DNA from: Achromobacter denitrificans NBRC 15125
GTDB taxonomy: Bacteria > Pseudomonadota > Gammaproteobacteria > Burkholderiales > Burkholderiaceae_B
Assembly: GCF_001571365.1 (NCBI RefSeq)
Contig: NZ_BCTQ01000039.1
Coordinates: 1-60,194, forward strand
Reading direction: 5' to 3'
Length of the DNA: 60,194 nucleotides
Shown: piece after piece, positions 26,599 through 34,802 of the stretch
Layout of the letters: every line of letters begins with the position of its first letter
Numbering within the stretch: the first letter of the stretch is position 1
The notes under the pieces: generated by a model
Databases searched by the model: none
What the model was told of the DNA's origin: nothing
What the model saw: the letters and a program-made list of their open reading frames with translations, nothing else
Position numbers and translations under genes: made by a program

Positions 26599-27086
26599 TG
26601 CTCGAATCCCTTGGCGATGTAGCGGTGCACGGAACGCAGCGACACGTTGAGCCGGGCCGCGATCTCGCCGTGGCTCAGGCCCTCCAGTTGCGCCATCAGG
26701 AAAGCCTGGCGGGCCGGCAGCGACAGGCCGGCCAGCATCTCGTCGATCTCCTGCAGCGCCTCCAGGATGATGAGGCGCTGCTCAACCGACGGGGCCAGCG
26801 GCTCGGGCATCAGCGCCAGCGCTTCCAGGTAGGCCTGCTCCACCGAGCGGCGCCGGTGATGGTTCATGAGCAGGCGCTTGGCGATGGTGGTGAGATAGGC
26901 GCGCGGCTCGCGCAGCGCATCGAGCTCATGGCGGTGCCGCAGCACGCGGACGAAGGTGTCCTGCGCCAGGTCGGCCGCGTCGAAGGTGTTTCCCAGCTTG
27001 GCGCGCAACCAGCCATGCAGCCATCCGTGATGCGCGCGGTACAGAAGATGGACGGTGTCGCTCGTGGCGAGCACGGGATTGGGCAC
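26577..27086 (-). CDS. hurI: ECF sigma factor of the heme locus (FecI type)
   Basis: 169-aa iron-starvation sigma factor. Region 2 (FDAADLAQDTFVRVLRH, EPRAYLTTIAKRLLMNHHRR) and region 4 (LPARQAFLMAQLEGLSHGEIAARLNVSLRSVHRYIAKG) are both intact. It directs RNA polymerase to the bhu promoter. A Fur-like box ends 28 bp upstream of the ATG, so iron repression of the whole cascade would act here. Confidence 0.92.
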   Translation of the reverse strand: MPNPVLATSDTVHLLYRAHHGWLHGWLRAKLGNTFDAADLAQDTFVRVLRHRHELDALREPRAYLTTIAKRLLMNHHRRRSVEQAYLEALALMPEPLAPSVEQRLIILEALQEIDEMLAGLSLPARQAFLMAQLEGLSHGEIAARLNVSLRSVHRYIAKGFEQCIMAAI

Positions 27087-27107
27087 GTCAGGCTCCCTGG
27101 ACTCTTA

Positions 27108-27132
27108 ATTACAAATAGCAATCAATCTCATT
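27108..27132 (-). promoter_or_regulatory. Fur-like box upstream of hurI
   Basis: The 19-mer AATAGCAATCAATCTCATT (27114-27132) is an imperfect inverted repeat of the Fur type (compare AATGAGAATCATTCTCATT). It sits 27 bp upstream of the hurI start. The surrounding 25 bp match the site at 43349-43373 at 21 of 25 positions. Confidence 0.68.
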
Positions 27133-27240
27133 CTAAATGGAAAACCATGATCCAGGTCAAGTCCGCGCGCGCGGCATGACGGCGATATGATGGGGACGGA
27201 TTCAGCCCGGCCCCCGCCCTCTTTCTCACACGGATTCCGC

Positions 27241-27708
27241 ATGCTCTACAACGCGCTCAAGTTCGCCCACGTCATGGCCGTGATCCTCTGGGTCGGCGGC
27301 ATGCTGTTCGCCCACTGTTTCCTGCGCCCCGCCGCGGCCGCGCTGGAACCGCCGGTCCGCCTGCGGCTCATGGCCTCGGTGCTGGGCCCCTTCCTGAACA
27401 CCGTGCTGGCGGCCATCGTGCTCATCCTGCTGTCGGGCATGGCGATGATCGGCCAGGAAGCGGCCCAGGCGGCGCAGACGGGCGGCGCCTTCTTCATGCC
27501 GCCCAGCTGGACCGCCATGGCCGCCGGCGGCCTGCTCATGATGGCCATCTACGCCTACATCCGGTTCGCCCTCTATCCGCGGCTGAACGCGGCCGTCTCA
27601 GCCTCCGACTGGCCGGCGGGCGGACGCGCCATGGGCGGCATCCGCCGCTGGGTGGGCGTGAACCTGCTGCTGGGCATCGCCATCGTCGCCATCGTCTTTC
27701 TGGGGTAG
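27241..27708 (+). CDS. CopD-like small integral membrane protein
   Basis: 155-aa protein with four predicted membrane helices (about residues 5-25, 48-72, 85-108, 134-154). It belongs to the CopD/DUF2269-like membrane family, recognised by FAHVMAVILWVGGMLFAHCFLRP. His9, His25 and Cys26 lie in or beside the first helix. A role in metal or heme-linked electron transfer is only suggested by the family. The start at 27241 was chosen over an upstream ATG with hydrophilic leader. It diverges from hurI. Confidence 0.7.
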   Translation: MLYNALKFAHVMAVILWVGGMLFAHCFLRPAAAALEPPVRLRLMASVLGPFLNTVLAAIVLILLSGMAMIGQEAAQAAQTGGAFFMPPSWTAMAAGGLLMMAIYAYIRFALYPRLNAAVSASDWPAGGRAMGGIRRWVGVNLLLGIAIVAIVFLG

Positions 27709-27850
27709 CCGGATATCAGCCGGCCCCCGCCAGCCATCGGACATGCGACGGCTGGCATCGGGATTCTTTTGCTTGGTGCAATACGCCGTACATCCGCGGA
27801 CTCCACACTGCGGATGCTTCTCGCGGGCCTCGACAACAAAAGGAATCTCC

Positions 27851-28711
27851 ATGATCAAGCGCGTCTTCACATTGGCCGCCCTCGGCCTGTTCGCCTCCAC
27901 CTTCGCCGCGCAGGCCGCGGCGCCCATCGACAACAGCGCGCTGGACCAGCCCGGTTTCCGCGAGCACAAGGCCACCTACGGCGTGGTGTACCGGCTGCCC
28001 CAGGACGTCAACGCCGTGCTGGATGCCAAGATCAACGGCACGCTCAAGGCCGACCTGGTCAAGCTGGGCCTGAAGGCCGAAGCCGACACGCCCAACATGC
28101 CGCACGTGACGGTGGTGCACATCCACAGCGCCGATCCCGCGACGCCCGACCGCATGCTGAAGGCATTGCCGAAGCCGCCGGCCCCGCTGCAGGTCACGCT
28201 CAAGAGCTTCTATCCCACCGAGGCCGCCAAGGGCGCGGGCCATCCGTGGTGGCTGGACCTGGGCGTGGTCAAGAGCGGCCAAGGCTTCGAGGACATGATG
28301 CGCTACAACACCGTGGCCACTGCCGCCCTGGCGCCCTTGCGCGACGGCCCGCTGCCGCGCGTGACCGGCCCGGTCTACGCCAAGATGAGCGATGCCGGCC
28401 GCGACCTGGTCCGCAACCAGGGCGTGAGCGGCGTGAACGTCATGCAGGACGGCAAGGAAGTGCGCGCCCACAACCCGCACACCACGCTGGTCTACAGCAT
28501 GGCGCTGTACGACACGCGCCTGCAGGACGCCATGAAGCAGGAAGCCGACAAGTTCAACGCCGTGCTGCCCGAGGGCATCCCCACGACGTTCAAGGACGTG
28601 TCCATCGTCGAGATCGGCTTCGCCGGCAACGTAGTGCGCGAGATCTACCGCATCAGCCTGGAAGACGGCTCGGTGCTCGACGTCGCCACCGGCAAGAAGG
28701 TCGGCGCCTGA
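27851..28711 (+). CDS. Secreted protein with two HxT motifs, possible 2H phosphoesterase-fold
   Basis: 286-aa exported protein; the signal peptide ends near AAQAAAPID. Two HxTx motifs, PHVTVVH (His85) and NPHTTLVYSM (His210), are separated by about 125 residues in the arrangement of 2H phosphoesterases (2'-5' RNA ligase/CPDase superfamily). Those enzymes are normally cytoplasmic, so a periplasmic member would be unusual. The segment GHPWWLDLGVVKSGQGF could be a substrate loop. The start has AGGAATCTCC upstream. Substrate unknown; the fold call is inference from the motif pair. Confidence 0.5.
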   Translation: MIKRVFTLAALGLFASTFAAQAAAPIDNSALDQPGFREHKATYGVVYRLPQDVNAVLDAKINGTLKADLVKLGLKAEADTPNMPHVTVVHIHSADPATPDRMLKALPKPPAPLQVTLKSFYPTEAAKGAGHPWWLDLGVVKSGQGFEDMMRYNTVATAALAPLRDGPLPRVTGPVYAKMSDAGRDLVRNQGVSGVNVMQDGKEVRAHNPHTTLVYSMALYDTRLQDAMKQEADKFNAVLPEGIPTTFKDVSIVEIGFAGNVVREIYRISLEDGSVLDVATGKKVGA

Positions 28712-28801
28712 TCCGCTCCCCGGGGCGGGGCCGCGGCAGCCTGGCGCTGCCCGGCCGACCGCCCCGCCCTCCCGATCGCGCGGCGCGCGGGCGCCCGGAT
28801 G

Positions 28802-28833
28802 CTGCCGTTTCATGGCAGCATTTCATGGCAGCA
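28802..28833. promoter_or_regulatory. Operator of the WYL regulator: CTGCCG-N5-TGGCAG plus 13-bp direct repeat
   Basis: CTGCCG-TTTCA-TGGCAG (28802-28818) is an inverted repeat. TTTCATGGCAGCA occurs twice back to back (28808-28820 and 28821-28833). It lies 32-63 bp upstream of the regulator start. The same CTGCC[AG]-N5-TG[AG]CAG pattern lies before the next gene. Confidence 0.6.
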
Positions 28834-28864
28834 TTACGTTATCGCCATCCGCCCGCCCCGCTCC

Positions 28865-29557
28865 ATGTCCCGCACCGAAAGACTCCTCGGCCTGCTGCAG
28901 ACCCTGCGCTGCCACCGCCGCCCCGTCAGCGGGCACCGTCTCGCGGCCGACCTGGGCATCAGCATCCGCACGCTGTACCGCGACATCGCCACCCTGCAGG
29001 CGCAGGGCGCCGAGATCGACGGCGAGCCGGGCGTGGGCTACGTGCTGCGGCCCGGCTTCATGCTGCCGCCGCTGATGTTCAGCACCGAGGAAATCGAAGC
29101 GCTGGTGCTGGGCACCCGCTGGGTGGCGGATCGTTCCGATCCCCGGCTGGGGCAGGCGGCGCGCAACGCGCTGGCCAAGATCGGCGCCGTGCTGCCCGCC
29201 GACCTGCGCGACGGCCTGGACGCGATTCCGCTGCTGGTCGGCCCTAGCGCGATGCCCGTGATCGACCGCGTGGACCTGGCGCTGATCCGCCAGGCCATCC
29301 GCAACGAACAGAAAATCGACATCACCTACCGGGACGACAAGGGCGCCGATTCGGCCCGCTTGATCTGGCCTTTCGCGCTGGGCTTCTTCGACAGCGTGCG
29401 CATCGTCATGGCCTGGTGCGAGCTGCGCCAGGACTTCCGCCATTTCCGCACGGACCGCATCGCCACGCTGGAGGCCGGCGCGCGTTATCCGCGGCGCCGG
29501 CACGCCCTGCTCAAGGAGTGGCGGGCGATGCAGCGCGGCGCCGCGAAATCGGGTTGA
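28865..29557 (+). CDS. YafY-type transcriptional regulator (HTH plus WYL domain)
   Basis: 230-aa regulator. The N-terminal HTH_11 domain (RTERLLGLLQTLRCHRRPVSGHRLAADLGISIRTLYRDIATLQ) is followed by a WYL domain (KIDITYRDDKGADSARLIWPFALGFF) and the family C-terminus with RHFRTDRI. Such regulators usually control an adjacent glyoxalase/VOC gene. Here matching operators lie before both this gene and the next. The ligand is unknown. Confidence 0.88.
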   Translation: MSRTERLLGLLQTLRCHRRPVSGHRLAADLGISIRTLYRDIATLQAQGAEIDGEPGVGYVLRPGFMLPPLMFSTEEIEALVLGTRWVADRSDPRLGQAARNALAKIGAVLPADLRDGLDAIPLLVGPSAMPVIDRVDLALIRQAIRNEQKIDITYRDDKGADSARLIWPFALGFFDSVRIVMAWCELRQDFRHFRTDRIATLEAGARYPRRRHALLKEWRAMQRGAAKSG

Positions 29558-29563
29558 ATGCTA

Positions 29564-29580
29564 CTGCCAAAAACTGACAG
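29564..29580. promoter_or_regulatory. Second WYL-regulator operator, upstream of the VOC gene
   Basis: CTGCCA-AAAAC-TGACAG has the same half-sites and 5-bp spacing as the site before the regulator gene. It lies 45 bp upstream of the VOC start. Confidence 0.6.
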
Positions 29581-29624
29581 CACCCCTATCTAACATGAGC
29601 GCGTCTACTTCCCTGGAGCGCATC

Positions 29625-30038
29625 ATGTCCGACACCAACTTCGTCATTTTCTACGTGGACAAGCCGGCCGCCAGCGCCGCGTTCTACAGCGCGCTGCTGC
29701 AGCGCCCGCCCATTGAAAGCTCGCCCACCTTCGCCCTGTTCGCGCTGGATTCCGGCCTGATGCTGGGGCTGTGGTCGCGCCATACCGTGGAGCCGGCCGC
29801 GGCCGGACGCGGCGGCGCCTCGGAACTGGCCTTCACCGTGCCCGACGCGGACGCGCTGAACCGCCGCCACGTGGACTGGAGCCTGCGCGGCCTGCCCATT
29901 CTGCAGGCGCCGACCGACATGGATTTCGGCCGCACCTTCGTGGCGCTGGACCCCGACGGCCACCGGCTGCGGGTGTTCTCGCCGGCCGCGCAAGCGCCGG
30001 TGGCGGAGCCGCGCGCCGCCAGCCTGGCCGGCGCCTGA
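29625..30038 (+). CDS. VOC-superfamily (glyoxalase/bleomycin-resistance fold) protein
   Basis: 137-aa protein with the paired beta-alpha-beta-beta-beta modules of the VOC fold (NFVIFYVDKPAASAAFYSALL; GRTFVALDPDGHRLRVFSP). The end motif DPDGHRLRVF is diagnostic. The metal ligands are not obvious in this copy. The start at 29625 has GGAG upstream and is preferred over the ATG 30 bp earlier. Control by the preceding WYL regulator is inferred from the shared operator. Substrate unknown. Confidence 0.8.
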   Translation: MSDTNFVIFYVDKPAASAAFYSALLQRPPIESSPTFALFALDSGLMLGLWSRHTVEPAAAGRGGASELAFTVPDADALNRRHVDWSLRGLPILQAPTDMDFGRTFVALDPDGHRLRVFSPAAQAPVAEPRAASLAGA

Positions 30039-30115
30039 GGGCGCCCCGGGCTGGTCGACAGCAGCAATGCATTGAGCGGCGTGCCGGCCCGCGCTGGGGA
30101 TGGCTGCCGCGGCGA

Positions 30116-31366
30116 TCAGGTCACGGCGGCCCGATGGCGGAATTCCGGCTTGTCCCAGGCCCGGCTGTCGAGCACGTCCTTCAGGATGTCGACGGCGTCC
30201 CAGACGTCGGCGTAGCCGAAGTACAGCGGCGTCAGGCCGAAGCGCAGCACTTCGGGTTCGCGGTAGTCGCCGATGACGCCGCGCGCGATCAGGGCCTGCA
30301 TCACCTCGAAGCCGTTCGGGTGGCGGAAGCTGACGTGGCTGCCGCGCTGCGCGTGTTCGCGCGGCGTCACCAGCGTCAGCGGGTGGCCGGCGCAGCGCTG
30401 CTCGACCAGCGCGATGAACAGGTCGCCCAGCGCGAGCGATTTCTTGCGCACCTCGGCCATGTCGGCCGCATGGGCCACGTCCAGCCCGCATTCCACCAGC
30501 GACAGCGACACGATGGGCTGGGTGCCGCACAGGTAGCGCCGGATGCCGCCGGCGGGCTCGTAGGCGACCGCCATGTCGAAGGGCCGGGTGTGGCCCCACC
30601 AGCCGGACAAGGGCTGCCAGAAATCCTTGGTGTGGCGCGGCGCCACCCAGATGAAGGCCGGCGATCCCGGGCCGCCGTTCAGGTACTTATAAGTGCAGCC
30701 CACGGCGAAGTCCGCGTCGGCCCCGTTCAGGTCCACCGGCACCGCGCCCGCGGCGTGCGCCAGATCCCAGATGGCCAGCGCGCCGCGTTCGTGCGCCAGC
30801 GCGGTCACGGCGGCCATGTCGTGCATCTGCCCGCTGCGGTAGTTCACGTGCGACAGCAGCATCACCGCCACGGAATCATCCAGCGCGGCCTCCAGCGGCA
30901 GGTCGTCGTCGATCAGGCGCATTTCGTAGCCCTGCTGCAGCAGGTCGATCATGCCCTGGATCATGTAGAGGTCGGTGGGGAAGTTGTCGCGCTCGGACAG
31001 GATCACTCGGCGCGAGGGCTGGCGCTGCTGCTGGATGCGCAGGGCGGCGGCCAGCGCCTTGAAGATGTTCAGCGAGGTGGTGTCGGTCACGACGAGCTCG
31101 CCTTCGCGCGCGCCCAGCAGGCTGCCCAGCTTGTCGCCCAGGCGGGCGGGCAGCTCGAACCATCCGGCGGTGTTCCAGCTGCGGATCAGGCCCGAGCCCC
31201 ATTCCTGGCCGATCACGGCGGCCGCGCGGGCGGCCGCGGCCTTGGGCAGCACGCCGAGGGAGTTGCCGTCCATGTACAGCACGCCCGGCGGCAGGTCGAA
31301 CCGGTCTTTCAAGGGCGCCAGGGGGTCCTGGCGGTCGGCGTTCACGCAATCGTCGCGAGTTTTCAT
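30116..31366 (-). CDS. kynU: Kynureninase
   Basis: PLP enzyme cleaving kynurenine to anthranilate and alanine in tryptophan catabolism. The 416-aa protein has the PLP Lys227 in [14 protein letters not shown] and the segments [34 protein letters not shown] and GWWGHTRPF. The start at 31366 follows GGAG and matches the family N-terminus. kynA and kynB, often in the same operon, are not adjacent here. The divergent Lrp-family gene is the likely regulator. Confidence 0.93.
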   Translation of the reverse strand: MKTRDDCVNADRQDPLAPLKDRFDLPPGVLYMDGNSLGVLPKAAAARAAAVIGQEWGSGLIRSWNTAGWFELPARLGDKLGSLLGAREGELVVTDTTSLNIFKALAAALRIQQQRQPSRRVILSERDNFPTDLYMIQGMIDLLQQGYEMRLIDDDLPLEAALDDSVAVMLLSHVNYRSGQMHDMAAVTALAHERGALAIWDLAHAAGAVPVDLNGADADFAVGCTYKYLNGGPGSPAFIWVAPRHTKDFWQPLSGWWGHTRPFDMAVAYEPAGGIRRYLCGTQPIVSLSLVECGLDVAHAADMAEVRKKSLALGDLFIALVEQRCAGHPLTLVTPREHAQRGSHVSFRHPNGFEVMQALIARGVIGDYREPEVLRFGLTPLYFGYADVWDAVDILKDVLDSRAWDKPEFRHRAAVT

Positions 31367-31459
31367 CACAGCTCCATCGGGCATATTCCTGATAAATACT
31401 ATCAGCGCGGACAGGCTGATATATTGCAAATCCGGGCGCGGAATACCCTAGGTTTCCGC

Positions 31460-31499
31460 ATTGGATTGCACAGGAACGGTTTTTTTTGAATTGGATTGC
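31460..31499. promoter_or_regulatory. Direct repeat ATTGGATTGC in the kynU-kynR intergenic region
   Basis: ATTGGATTGC occurs at 31460-31469 and 31490-31499, 30 bp apart (about three helical turns), just upstream of the Lrp-type gene start at 31503. Lrp-family octamers bind phased sites, so this is a candidate operator for the divergent pair. Confidence 0.45.
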
Positions 31500-31502
31500 G
31501 CC

Positions 31503-31976
31503 ATGCAGATCGATGCCATAGACCAGCGGATTCTCTACCGCCTGCAGGAGAACGGCCATCTCAGCAACCAGGAGCTGGCGGAGCAGGTGTCGCTGTCGCC
31601 CTCGGCCTGCCTGCGGCGCGTGCGCGCCCTGGAGGAAGCCGGGCTGATCCGGGGGTATCGCGCCGTGCTCGACCCCGAAAAGCTGGGCTTCGAGCTGGAA
31701 GCCATCGTCCACGTGTCGCTGGACCAGTCGCGCCCCGGCTGGCACGAGGAATTCCTGGCCGGCATCGCGCTGCACGACGAAATCACCGAGGCCAGCATCG
31801 TGACAGGCGCGTCCAACTACATCCTGGCGGTGCGCACCCGCAACCTGGCGGCGTTCTCGCAGTTCGTGGAAGACAAGCTCAGCAAGATCCCGGGCGTGCG
31901 CGATCTCTGCTCGCATATCGTCATGCGCAAAGTGAAAAGCCGCGGCGGCATGCTGCCGCTGGCCAGCTGGCGCTAG
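31503..31976 (+). CDS. kynR: Lrp/AsnC-family regulator, probable kynurenine regulator
   Basis: 157-aa regulator with an N-terminal AsnC helix-turn-helix (DQRILYRLQENGHLSNQELAEQVSLSPSACLRRVRALEEAGLIRGY) and a C-terminal RAM ligand domain. The start at 31503 was chosen because it begins MQIDAID, the standard N-terminus. Its divergence from kynU matches the known KynR-kyn arrangement of Pseudomonas and Bordetella relatives. The kynurenine-responsive role is inferred from position. Confidence 0.82.
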   Translation: MQIDAIDQRILYRLQENGHLSNQELAEQVSLSPSACLRRVRALEEAGLIRGYRAVLDPEKLGFELEAIVHVSLDQSRPGWHEEFLAGIALHDEITEASIVTGASNYILAVRTRNLAAFSQFVEDKLSKIPGVRDLCSHIVMRKVKSRGGMLPLASWR

Positions 31977-31987
31977 CCCCGGCTAGC
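31972..31987. other. Palindrome holding both convergent stop codons (kynR / hemolysin III)
   Basis: GCTAGCC-CC-GGCTAGC is symmetric. The TAG of the Lrp gene and the TAG of the hemolysin III gene (other strand) sit in opposite arms, as at 17242-17262. The loop is too short for a strong RNA hairpin. Confidence 0.4.
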
Positions 31988-32612
31988 CGGCGCCCAGGCG
32001 CAGGAAGCCGAACACCGTCACGAAATGGCAGGCGGTGCCGCCCATGACGAACAGGTGCCAGATGCCGTGCGCGTGCCGCCAGCGCTGGTCGTTCACGTAG
32101 AACAGCGTGCCCGCCGTATAGACCGCCGCGCCCGCCAGCAGCCAGGCCAGCCCGGCGGTGGACAGCGCGCCCGCGATCGGCGCGGCGAACATCACGCCCA
32201 GCCAGCCCATCGCCAGGTATAGGTGCAAGGCCGGGGCCGCGCCGCGCGCCCACCACAGTTCGCGGCCGATGCCGAACGCCGCCAGCAGCCAGATCGCCAC
32301 GCCCATGGCGCTGCCCCAGCCGTGCTCCACCGGCCCGAACGCCAGCGGCGTGTAGGTGCCGGCGATCAGCAGGTAGATCGCGCAGTGGTCGGCTTTGGCC
32401 CACAGCGCCTTGCGGCGCCCCCGCGAGCAGTGGAACAGGACCGACGAGGCGTAGACGGCGATCATCGACGCGGCGAACACCGCGCAGCCGACGATCTGCC
32501 GCGTGTCCACGTTCAGCTCGGCCGCGCGCGAGATCAGCGCGCCGGATGCCGTCACCGCCAGCGCCAGGCCCGCCAGATGCGTCGCGCCGTTGAGTCGTTC
32601 GCCCTTGTACAT
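31983..32612 (-). CDS. Hemolysin III / PAQR-family membrane protein
   Basis: 209-aa integral membrane protein with seven predicted helices. The hemolysin III/PAQR metal-site segments are present: VYASSVLFHCSRGR, KADHCAIYLLIAGTYTPLAF and a C-terminal HAHGIWHLFVMGGTACHF. These His and Asp residues ligate zinc in PAQR proteins. The actual role in bacteria is unclear, and hemolytic activity should not be assumed. Confidence 0.88.
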   Translation of the reverse strand: MYKGERLNGATHLAGLALAVTASGALISRAAELNVDTRQIVGCAVFAASMIAVYASSVLFHCSRGRRKALWAKADHCAIYLLIAGTYTPLAFGPVEHGWGSAMGVAIWLLAAFGIGRELWWARGAAPALHLYLAMGWLGVMFAAPIAGALSTAGLAWLLAGAAVYTAGTLFYVNDQRWRHAHGIWHLFVMGGTACHFVTVFGFLRLGAG

Positions 32613-32721
32613 GCGCCCCTCCGCCCGCCGGCCATGCGCCGGCGCTACCCATCATGGACCCGTTCTGTGACAGTGCCGGGTCAGCGGCGCGCCGGGGCGG
32701 GCGCGCCGCGTTGGACGCGGA

Positions 32722-33810
32722 TCAGGCGATGAAATCCACCGCCGCGGGATAGCCTTCCAGCGCGCGGGCCGACAGGATGGCGCGCTGCACCGCGATCGCC
32801 ATGGCCTCGGCCGCCATCACGCCCAGCAGCATCAGGTTCGCGTTCTTGCCGGAGGCGCCCGTGCCCAGCGCGAAGATGGTGTCGCCGTCGAGCATGGTGT
32901 GGATCGGGTTGATCGTGCGGGCCAGGCCGTCATGCGCCATGCCCGCGAGCTTCTGCGCCTGCGCCTTGGTGAGGCGGGCGTCGGTGGCGACCGCGCCGAT
33001 GGTGGTGGCGGTGCCCTCGCGCATCGATCGGGGCAGGTCGCCGGCCAGGATGGCGGCGCGGGTGTCGAGCAGCATCTTGCCGTCGGAGGTGCGCGCGCCG
33101 GCCAGGATGCGCCCCGTGGCCGGATCCAGCACGTCGCCCACGGCGTTGACCGCCACGATGGCCCCCACGGTCACGCCCGCCACGGTGAGCGAAGCGGTGC
33201 CGATGCCGCCCTTCATGGCGCGCTTGGGCCCGTACAGCTTGCCCACCGTCGCGCCCGCCCCCGCGCCCACGTTGCCTTCCTCGGGAGCCTGGGCGGTGGC
33301 GGACTTGCAGGCCTGGTAGCCCGCGGCGGCGTCTGGCCGCACCGACGCGTCTCCCACGCCCAGGTCGAACAGGATGGCCGAGGGCACGATGGGCACGTGC
33401 GCCACGCCCACGTCGAAGCCGATCTTCTTTTCCTCCAGGTAGCGCATGACGCCGGAGGCCGCGTCCAGGCCGAAGGCGCTGCCGCCGGCCAGCATGATGG
33501 CATGCACTTTCTCCACCATGTTCACGGGATTGAGCAGGTCCGTCTCGCGGGTGCCGGGCGCCGCGCCGCGCACGTCCACCCCGCCCGTCGCGCCGGCCTC
33601 GGCGATGATGACCGTGCAGCCCGTGGGGCGGCGCGTATCGGTGTAGTGGCCCACGCGCAGGCCCGCCACGTCCGTGATGCTGCCGCCGCCCGGCATCAGC
33701 CGTGAGCCGTTGGCGCCCTGGGCCGGCATCGCCCCGGCGGCGGCCGCCGCCCCCGCGGCCGCCATCATGAAAGTCCGCCTGTTCCATCGCTGTTCCACAC
33801 CGATCTCCAT
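32722..33810 (-). CDS. P1-family (DmpA/NylC-like) N-terminal-nucleophile aminopeptidase, Tat exported
   Basis: 362-aa protein of the peptidase S58/P1 family, whose members self-cleave to release a nucleophile and act on N-terminal or beta-amino peptides and amides. The N-terminus NRRTFMMAAAGAAAAAG is a twin-arginine signal, so the enzyme is exported folded. Family segments are GLRVGHYTD, GCTVIIAEAGA, GGSAFGLDAASGV and TTIGAVATDARLTKAQ. The start at 33810 gives the Tat signal directly; an ATG 57 bp further upstream would bury it. In NylC the self-cleavage point is Asn-Thr; here the aligned pair reads Ala-Thr (TATTIGAV), so processing is worth checking. Confidence 0.8.
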   Translation of the reverse strand: MEIGVEQRWNRRTFMMAAAGAAAAAGAMPAQGANGSRLMPGGGSITDVAGLRVGHYTDTRRPTGCTVIIAEAGATGGVDVRGAAPGTRETDLLNPVNMVEKVHAIMLAGGSAFGLDAASGVMRYLEEKKIGFDVGVAHVPIVPSAILFDLGVGDASVRPDAAAGYQACKSATAQAPEEGNVGAGAGATVGKLYGPKRAMKGGIGTASLTVAGVTVGAIVAVNAVGDVLDPATGRILAGARTSDGKMLLDTRAAILAGDLPRSMREGTATTIGAVATDARLTKAQAQKLAGMAHDGLARTINPIHTMLDGDTIFALGTGASGKNANLMLLGVMAAEAMAIAVQRAILSARALEGYPAAVDFIA

Positions 33811-34004
33811 CAAGGTCCCGCATGATTGAACCCCGGCCGCTGCGCGCCGGGGCGTGGGTAACGCCATATGACTTGCCGCTATATTTTTACTATTCCTTAT
33901 GCTTTGTGGAAAAATAGGCCCGTTGTTAGAGTGCGGCTAAGCCGGAGGGCATCGCAGGCCCGCATGCTCTCCACAGTGCTATCTGCCATCCGTGGAGCAT
34001 CGCC

Positions 34005-34787
34005 ATGAAACTCTTTCGTACGCTATTGGCCGCCGGCCTCGTCCAGGTCGCCGCGCTGTCCGCCGCCCATGCCCAAACCGGCCTGGAGCAGATCAAGTCC
34101 GCGGGGGTGTTCAAGATCGGCACCGAAGGCACCTACGCCCCCTTCACCTTCCACGACGCATCCGGGCAGCTTACCGGTTTTGACGTCGACATCGGCCGCG
34201 CCATCGCCGAACGCCTGGGCGTCAAGGCCCAATTCGTCGAAGGCAAATGGGACGGGCTGATCGCCGGCCTGGACGCCAAGCGCTACGACGCGGTGATCAA
34301 CCAGGTGGGCATCACCGACGCGCGCCGCGCCAAGTACGACTTCTCCGACCCGTACATTTCCTCGGCCGCCGTGCTGATCGTCCGCGACGACAATACCAGC
34401 ATCAAGTCCTTCGACGACCTGAAGGGCAAGAAATCCGCCAATACGCTGACCAGCAACTTCGGCAAGCTGGCGCAGAGCCACGGCGCGGAAGTCATCGCCG
34501 TGCAGGGCTTCAACGAAGCCATCGACCTGCTCACCTCGGGCCGCGTCGAGGCCACGGTGAACGACAACCTGTCGTTCCTCGACTTCAAGAAGCAGAAGCC
34601 CAACGCCCGCGTCAAGATCGCCGCCACCGACAAGACCGCCGAGTTCAGCAACTCGGGCGTGCTGATCCGCAAAGGCAACCCCGAACTGCAGGCCGCCATC
34701 AACAAGGCGCTGGCCGACATGAAGGCCGACGGCACCTACAAGACCATCTCGGTCAAGTACTTCGGCACGGACCTGTCGGCGCAATAA
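34005..34787 (+). CDS. tcyJ: Cystine/polar amino acid ABC transporter, periplasmic binding protein
   Basis: 260-aa receptor. A signal peptide ends AHAQTGLEQ and is followed by a type-3 solute-binding domain (GVFKIGTEGTYAPFTFHD, TGFDVDIGRAIAERLG, NQVGITDARRAKYDFSDPY). Close resemblance to TcyJ/FliY suggests L-cystine. The 194-bp upstream region is AT-rich (around 33870-33920) and probably carries the promoter, but I could not assign a regulator. First gene of a three-gene operon. Confidence 0.85.
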   Translation: MKLFRTLLAAGLVQVAALSAAHAQTGLEQIKSAGVFKIGTEGTYAPFTFHDASGQLTGFDVDIGRAIAERLGVKAQFVEGKWDGLIAGLDAKRYDAVINQVGITDARRAKYDFSDPYISSAAVLIVRDDNTSIKSFDDLKGKKSANTLTSNFGKLAQSHGAEVIAVQGFNEAIDLLTSGRVEATVNDNLSFLDFKKQKPNARVKIAATDKTAEFSNSGVLIRKGNPELQAAINKALADMKADGTYKTISVKYFGTDLSAQ

Positions 34788-34802
34788 GCCGCTGGAGCCC
34801 CC

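Noticed and set aside
22846..27086. A novel surface-signalling system
   Set aside because: Gene order and domains match the known Bordetella hurIR-bhuRSTUV heme system, so it is annotated as such.
33870..33900. A second ModE-like half-site (CGCTATATT) before the cystine transporter
   Set aside because: The matching right half is absent at the required distance, so it is only AT-rich promoter DNA.
33880..33925. CysB binding site before the cystine transporter
   Set aside because: TATTCC and GGAAAAATA segments are present, but CysB sites are too degenerate to call by eye.
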